A DNA stretch of 64,000 nucleotides from Acholoe squamosa (lineage: Eukaryota; Annelida; Polychaeta; Phyllodocida; Polynoidae). The translations under genes were made by a program, and so were the position numbers. The stretch is taken from NCBI GenBank assembly GCA_949317995.1, contig OX439043.1, positions 3,216,501-3,280,500 of the forward strand, read 5' to 3'. A model generated the notes under the pieces. That model searched no databases, was not told where the DNA came from, and was given only the letters and a program-made list of their open reading frames with translations. Positions 59,401 through 64,000 of the stretch are shown piece after piece. Within the stretch, counting starts at the first letter, position 1. Each line of letters begins with the position of its first letter.

Positions 59401-59665
59401 CTGTAAGGGGGAGGGGTTAATGTGTGCAGGGCTGTAAGGGGGGAGGGGAGGGGTTAATGTGTGCTGGGCTGTAAGGGGGGAGGGGAGGAGTTAATGTTTG
59501 CAGGACTGTAAGGGGGAGGGGAGGGGTTAATGTGTGCAGGACTGTAAGAAGGGAAGGGGAGGGGTTAATGTGTGCAGGGCTGTAAGGGGGGAGGGGAGGG
59601 GTTAATGTGTGCACGGCTGTAAGGGGGAGGGGAGGGGTTAATGTGTGCACGGCTTTAAGGGGGGA
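56415..59665. repeat. 37-bp G-rich minisatellite, about 88 copies
   Basis: The unit is close to ggggttaatgtgtgcag + ggctgtaagggggagggga, 34-38 bp, with variants at the gcag/gcac and ctgtaa/ctgtag positions. Each unit has three or four runs of three or more G on the plus strand, so a G-quadruplex is possible in every unit. A variant with ttaatatgtgcag recurs at 56979, 57592, 58638 and 58888 in the same local order of neighbours, which shows block duplication. Minus-strand frames rich in LTPPLP are by-products of the repeat. If UROS starts to the left, this array is intronic. Confidence 0.95.
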
Positions 59666-59674
59666 AGGAAAGCA

Positions 59675-59717
59675 AAGGATAATTATACTCGGGCTACGCC
59701 CTCGTGTAATTATCCTT
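59675..59717. repeat. short inverted repeat at the edge of the 37-bp array
   Basis: AAGGATAATTATACTCGGGC pairs with GCCCTCGTGTAATTATCCTT across a 3-base loop (17 of 20 positions). It looks like a solo end of a fold-back element. Confidence 0.6.
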
Positions 59718-59862
59718 CACTAACACACACTCGTCATGAATTATCCATTGATTACTTGTTCAATATCCCCTGATTTTGCATTGAAGAGCTACATTACACC
59801 CTGTTTATGCAGAGAATTGTGGATTAGACATCTTTCTACATTTTGCTCTCTTTACAATAGAT

Positions 59863-60535
59863 AGCTGTTGAGACCCTGCTGCAGTTGTATATTTATTTCT
59901 CCATATTTATCTGAATTTACAGTTGGTAGCTATTGGAAGCTTAGTGAAATGTATGTTAAATTATAACTATATTTCTCCATAATTCTCTATATCTACAGTG
60001 AGTGGCTATTGGAATCTTACTGTAATATACATGTTAAATTATGACTATCTCTATCATATTTCTGTATATTTATAGTGGGTAGCTATTGGAACCTTAGTGA
60101 AATATGATAAATTATGACTTTATTTTTCCATATTTCTGTATATATTTTTGACTGTAGCTATTGGAAGATTAGTGAAATATCTCTAATTATGACTAGATAT
60201 GTCTCCATATTTTCTCTATATTAACAGTGGGTAGCTATTGGAAGCTTAGTGAAATATGTGTTAAATTATGACTGTATTGACCCATATGTCTGTATATTCA
60301 CAGTAGGAATTATTAAATTATGACCATATTTCTGTCTGTTTATAGTAGTTAGCTATTGAAGGCTTAGTACAATACTTGTTAAATTATGACTACATTTCCC
60401 TATATTTCTGTATATTTACAAAAGGAACTATTAAATTATGATTTATTTTGTCATTTTTGTCTATCTACAGTGGATGGCTATTGGAAGCTTAGTGCAATAT
60501 ATGTTAAATTTCTCCATTTTCCTGTCTATTTATAG
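59863..60535 (+). repeat. 76-bp tandem repeat of the UROS 3' splice site in the intron
   Basis: Diverged units of about 76 bp run up to the exon. Each has a T-rich tract, an AG, then a near copy of the first 18 bases of the exon (TGGGTAGCTATTGGAAGC against TGGGTAGCAATTGGAGGC), followed by ttagtgaaatat and ttaaattatgac. AG ends fall at 59922, 59998, 60075, 60227, 60303, 60345 and 60470, with the true one at 60535. The spacings are 76, 77, 152, 76, 42, 125 and 65, the longer ones containing a unit whose AG is lost. Several copies keep the V/M-A-I-G codons in phase 0. Confidence 0.8.
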
Positions 60536-60685
60536 TGGGTAGCAATTGGAGGCACCACACGGCAGGCCCTGGAGGAGGCAGGGTTGGAGGTACACGTAGA
60601 GGCCACCACTCCCACCCCGGAGGGACTCGTAGACGGGTTGAACCAGGTGAGGCGGTGTGAATACAACACTGATCCGCATGTATGA
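60536..60685 (+). CDS. UROS: uroporphyrinogen-III synthase, terminal coding exon (partial gene)
   Basis: UROS is the cytosolic heme-pathway enzyme that cyclises hydroxymethylbilane and inverts ring D to give uroporphyrinogen III. After a good acceptor (pyrimidine-rich tract, then tatag ending at 60535) the frame reads WVAIGGTTRQALEEAGLEV, then an ATTPTPEGLVDGL stretch, and stops at TGA 60683-60685, 49 codons in all. This matches the family C-terminus: the AIG-TT-ALEEAGL block, then the PTPEGL block and a final helix. From memory, the human protein (265 aa) begins its last exon at the same residue (FAAIGPTT) in phase 0 and has 45 residues there, so intron position and exon length both agree. 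A GTGAGG at 60647 could be a donor after 37 codons, but a terminal exon fits better. The upstream exons must lie to the left and I could not find them; the intron holds large tandem arrays. A minus-strand open frame over the same bases is a shadow. Confidence 0.85.
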   Translation, partial: WVAIGGTTRQALEEAGLEVHVEATTPTPEGLVDGLNQVRRCEYNTDPHV

Positions 60686-61030
60686 TACATCATTGGGTAT
60701 AATTTATATTTGGTACATAATGTTTGCATGATTATCATTATTACATTATGTATAATTATATATAAATCTGTTATAAAATAATAATAATTATGTTATGGGT
60801 ATATGACCGCAATATACTCTTGATATGTGATTACAACTGGATAAATACAGAGAGACAGCACCCCTGGAGGTTATAAGATTTACATCTTCATTATCTGAAA
60901 AGTGGAGATGATATAGAAGCAGATGGAAAATACAACATGTGTTATTCATCTTCAAAAAAAGAATGCACATAGGAATATAATGTAATTAGATATAATACAT
61001 AGATGTGAATGAATAAACCTGTGCAATGAC
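60686..61030 (+). other. probable UROS 3' untranslated region
   Basis: AT-rich, non-repetitive sequence after the stop codon. AATAAA at 61012-61017 is a suitable polyadenylation signal, so the transcript may end near 61030. This is inferred from position only. Confidence 0.4.
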
Positions 61031-61159
61031 ATGAGTATTGGGAGTAGAATGATAAAAATGCGGATTATACAAGGTATGTTTTTAAGTATGGAAGGTGGGC
61101 GCAGAATTACAATGTAACCAGGCCTCATTTACCTGTATCAATGTTAAGCCCTATAATGG

Positions 61160-61710
61160 AAGGTATATTTCCCCTTGGCATTCATAATGCACCACTGCAG
61201 TGCTGGCAGGTCTACTCCCCAGGACTACATCAGTGCATCATAACGACCCTTTAGGCACGCCTCAACCCTATCGGTGTGATGCATGAATGTGGCGCTGGTG
61301 AGTTACTCACCAGGGCTGCATTTATGCATCATGACGACCAATGGTCTTTCATATGCATTAGTCAGGGGTGTGAAATCTTCGCCTTTAGGCGGAAATCCGC
61401 CTTTTCTATGTTCACCAGGACCATTCCTGAGATCTGTGTAAATTCACTTAGAAAATGAAATACCATTTATATGGGGGGGTGACTGGAATTACATGGTCTC
61501 ACAATATTTGATACCTTCCTGACTGGTTTGTGCTACTATCTTAATCATACTTATTGGCTCAGAAGGTATTATAATGTATCTTAATAGCTATTTGGACAAC
61601 TTTTATCCAATGTAAAATTGACTATAAATCCTCACAATATACTTCAGCCTAAATCGATTTAAGCATTTCACACCCCTGATTAGTGCATTATCTGTCCGTA
61701 AAGGCGTACA
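61160..61710. mobile_element. palindromic MITE interrupted by a hAT-like element
   Basis: The host MITE shows cattcataatgcaccactgc, then both worn modules and gacgaccaatgg. Its gcattagt border is split by the insertion at 61363-61678 and resumes gcattatctgtccg. Confidence 0.7.
61363..61678. mobile_element. hAT-like MITE
   Basis: Ends CAGGGGTGTGAAAT and, inverted, CAGGGGTGTGAAAT (right end ATTTCACACCCCTG). Direct repeat ATTAGT on both sides (61357-61362, 61679-61684). The interior has aggcggaaatccgcct. Confidence 0.8.
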
Positions 61711-61744
61711 TACAGTAACCAATGACTGCTGTAGTGGGCTTTTT

Positions 61745-62335
61745 AAGGGCCTTTAAGGGACACTAATGCAGGAGTGCATCATGCTCATTGGTTGTCATGA
61801 TGCACCAATGAAGTGCTGGCGAGACTGCTCACCAGCACTTCATCGGTGCATCAAGGTCAGCATGATGCTCCAATGAAGTGTTGGTAAGCAGTCTTGCCAG
61901 CACTTCATTGGTGCATCAAGGTCCGCATGATGCTCCAATGAAGTGTTGGTGAGCAGTCTCGCCAGCACTTCATTGGTGCATCAAGGTCCGCATGATGCTC
62001 CAATGTAGTGTTGGTGAGCAGTTTCTCCAGCACTTCATTGGTGCATCAAGGTCCACATGGTGCTCCAATGACGTGTTGGTGAGCAGTCTCGCCAACACTT
62101 CATTGGTGCATCAAGGTCCGCATGATGCTCCAATGAAGTGTTGGTGAGCAGTTTCTCCAGCACTTCATTGGTGCATCAAGGTCCACATGGTGCTCCAATG
62201 ACGTGTTGGTGAGCAGTCTCGCCAGCACTTCATTGGTGCATCAAGGTCCACATGGTGCTCCAATGACGTGTTGGTGAGCAGTTTCTTCAGCACTTCATTG
62301 GTGCATCATGAATGCATCAGCGGCCCTTAAAGCGT
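61745..62335. repeat. MITE with its hairpin module amplified in tandem (65-bp unit, 8 copies)
   Basis: The flanks are MITE ends (aagggccttt...gcaggagtgcatcatg and cagcggcccttaaagcgtta). Between them the unit ggtgcatcaaggtccgcatg + atgctccaatgaagtgttgg + tgagcagtctcgccagcact + tcatt repeats, each unit being one hairpin. Confidence 0.9.
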
Positions 62336-63609
62336 TAAAGACATAGAGAATAGCAAATTGCAATCTTCAAAACCACTATGCCAACGGCGCATATTCAAGA
62401 CCGGTGTTCATTGAAAAACCTAAAAATGTAAGAATCTTTTCTGTATATAGTTGACAAAACTAGCCTCTACTTCTTCTAGTCCTAGTGATATACTTATAGT
62501 ATTAGTATCATGTTCTGTCTTCCATGGGGCAGTTTTATCTGTTACAGTGTTTTTAGATCAATACCAAATAAATGCTAGTATTACTGAGATTATGTGCACT
62601 TATTGCATTGGTGCTAGTTGCAAACTTGAATGCACAATTTGTTGACCGTGTACATTTATATTCCAATTAATGGTGTCTCTACTATGACATGTAGTATTGG
62701 AAATTCCTACTGAAATGACTTTTAACAAGTGAAAATTAAAGTCAATATGTAATTCTGGTTAGTGTTTGGTGACAACAGATTGTAAATAATCTCTTGCTGT
62801 ATAGTGGGACTGCAGATCCTGCAGGAAAAGACTGCTAAAGGGTGTCTTTAGACACTTGTTGAATACTTTGTGTGATAATTAACTCATGAACAGACGCTCT
62901 GAGCTTTCCTGAGATATAATGATGTTGTACACTTTACTTTAATGACAAGACACATGTTTCTCACACAGGGCACAACATATCCATGTGGACCATATGTGAG
63001 GGGTTTTGCAGACAAAGTGTACTTTGTGGACATTTCGTGGTCATTTTGTGACCGGGGTCTCTATAGAAGTTTGGTATGGGGGCACTTTGTAAACTTTCTG
63101 TAGAGGGATATTTGTCGAACGAATCATCACAGAAAAATGCAACAAATATTATCTGATTTTAAACTAGCTGATCAACCCCCAAGGATCAGACCAAATAGGA
63201 TGTATTTTGCCGAATCGTAATGCCACCAAATGTATCAGATTGAACCGCTCTTTTCACATGTCACTAATAAAGTACGAATAGTTTTGTTTGATATAAAGGC
63301 CATCAAATTTCCATATGAAAATGGCGTACTCCTTTCCTTTGAATTAAAAGCCATACTGACTGCATATACAAATGAAATTGTAACTATACTCTTAGCAGGC
63401 ATGTAACATGATGTTTTTGCATGTATGAAATAATGTCATTCACTTCATAGCTTGAGGTTAGAGTGAATTGTAACTATTTATACACCAAACAGTGTTTGTT
63501 CATGGTTGTAGTACAATTGTTTTCCAGCTCTTACAAGGAATTTGACACTATAGAGACCAGTAACCTGTAAACCACGTTAACACTTACCTCAGGGGCTGTA
63601 AGAATGTCA
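62336..63609. other. unique AT-rich stretch
   Basis: About 1.3 kb with no tandem repeat. I see no exon I can support. Confidence 0.4.
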
Positions 63610-64000
63610 CCTTAACCCTTTAAAGACTGATGGTGATGATTGGTTGTCATGATGAGTTACTCACCAGGGCTGTATTCATGCATCATAGCATCCCTACAGG
63701 AGGGACTCCCTGAGAGCCCGTCACACAGCATGATGCTCTAATAAAGTGCTGGTGTGCAGTCTCGCCAGCACTTTATTGGTGCATCATGACGACCAATGGG
63801 CATGATGCTCTAATAAAGTGCTGGTGAGCAGTCTTTCCATCACTTAATTGGTGCATCATGACGACCAATGGGCATGATGCACCAATGAAGTGCTGGTGTG
63901 CAGTCTTTCCAGCACTTCATTGGTGAATCATGACGACCAATGGGCATGATGCACCAATGAAGTGCTGGTGTGCAGTCTTTCCAGCACTTCATTGGTGCAT
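63610..64000. repeat. MITE with tandem 72-bp hairpin units, cut by the window end
   Basis: Left end TTAACCCTTTAAAGACTG at about 63613. Then units of gatgcaccaatgaagtgctg + gtgtgcagtctttccagcac + ttcattggtgcatcatgacg + accaatgggcat, about 4 copies visible. Confidence 0.9.

Noticed and set aside
56944..59650. Pro/Leu-rich minus-strand frames
   Set aside because: By-products of the 37-bp G-rich minisatellite, interrupted whenever unit length changes.
60526..60738. Minus-strand 70-codon frame
   Set aside because: Antisense of the UROS exon.

Overview
This is nuclear DNA of an animal, most likely a marine invertebrate (a lophotrochozoan or a basal deuterostome; I cannot place it more precisely). 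The clues are splice-site-flanked coding exons, tRNA-derived SINE heads, LINE reverse-transcriptase remnants, miniature inverted-repeat elements (MITEs) of several DNA-transposon types, and almost no long open frames. There are no operons and no CRISPR.

One gene is recognised with confidence: the terminal coding exon of uroporphyrinogen-III synthase (UROS), heme pathway, at 60536-60685 on the plus strand. Its upstream exons were not found in the window. The sequence just before it carries 76-bp tandem copies of the 3' splice site plus the first codons of the exon, and further upstream lies a 3.3-kb G-rich minisatellite. Other coding traces are two decayed LINE reverse-transcriptase C-termini (38440-39275 and about 50060-50654, both minus), a frameshifted Pro/Ser-rich pseudo-ORF (31420-32241), a candidate two-exon small gene (34862-35630), and a pair of related short coding-like segments in inverted orientation (18079-18478).

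The rest is repeats. About 37% of the window by my count (near 23.6 kb) is tandem arrays with units of 15-84 bp. The largest are an 80-bp satellite of about 76 copies with higher-order structure (41048-47132), a 37-bp G-rich array of about 88 copies (56415-59665), 42-bp and 38-bp arrays at 51545-54545, and 33-bp and 37-bp arrays in the first 11 kb. The first 8.3 kb is a tandem segmental duplication with a 3,713-bp offset.

The thread through the window is one family of palindromic, TTAA-flanked, CCCTTTAAGG-ended elements (piggyBac-like or Kolobok-like MITE), with some 30 full or partial copies. They are built of nested hairpin modules, and many of the tandem arrays are made of their ends or of their hairpins, so this element family appears to have seeded local satellites. 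Other mobile elements are PIF/Harbinger-like, hAT-like and CCGTAA-ended MITEs, three tRNA-Gln or tRNA-Ser derived SINE heads clustered at 21.4-21.9 kb, and a possible Penelope/hammerhead-like motif at 32.6 kb. No transposase was found.
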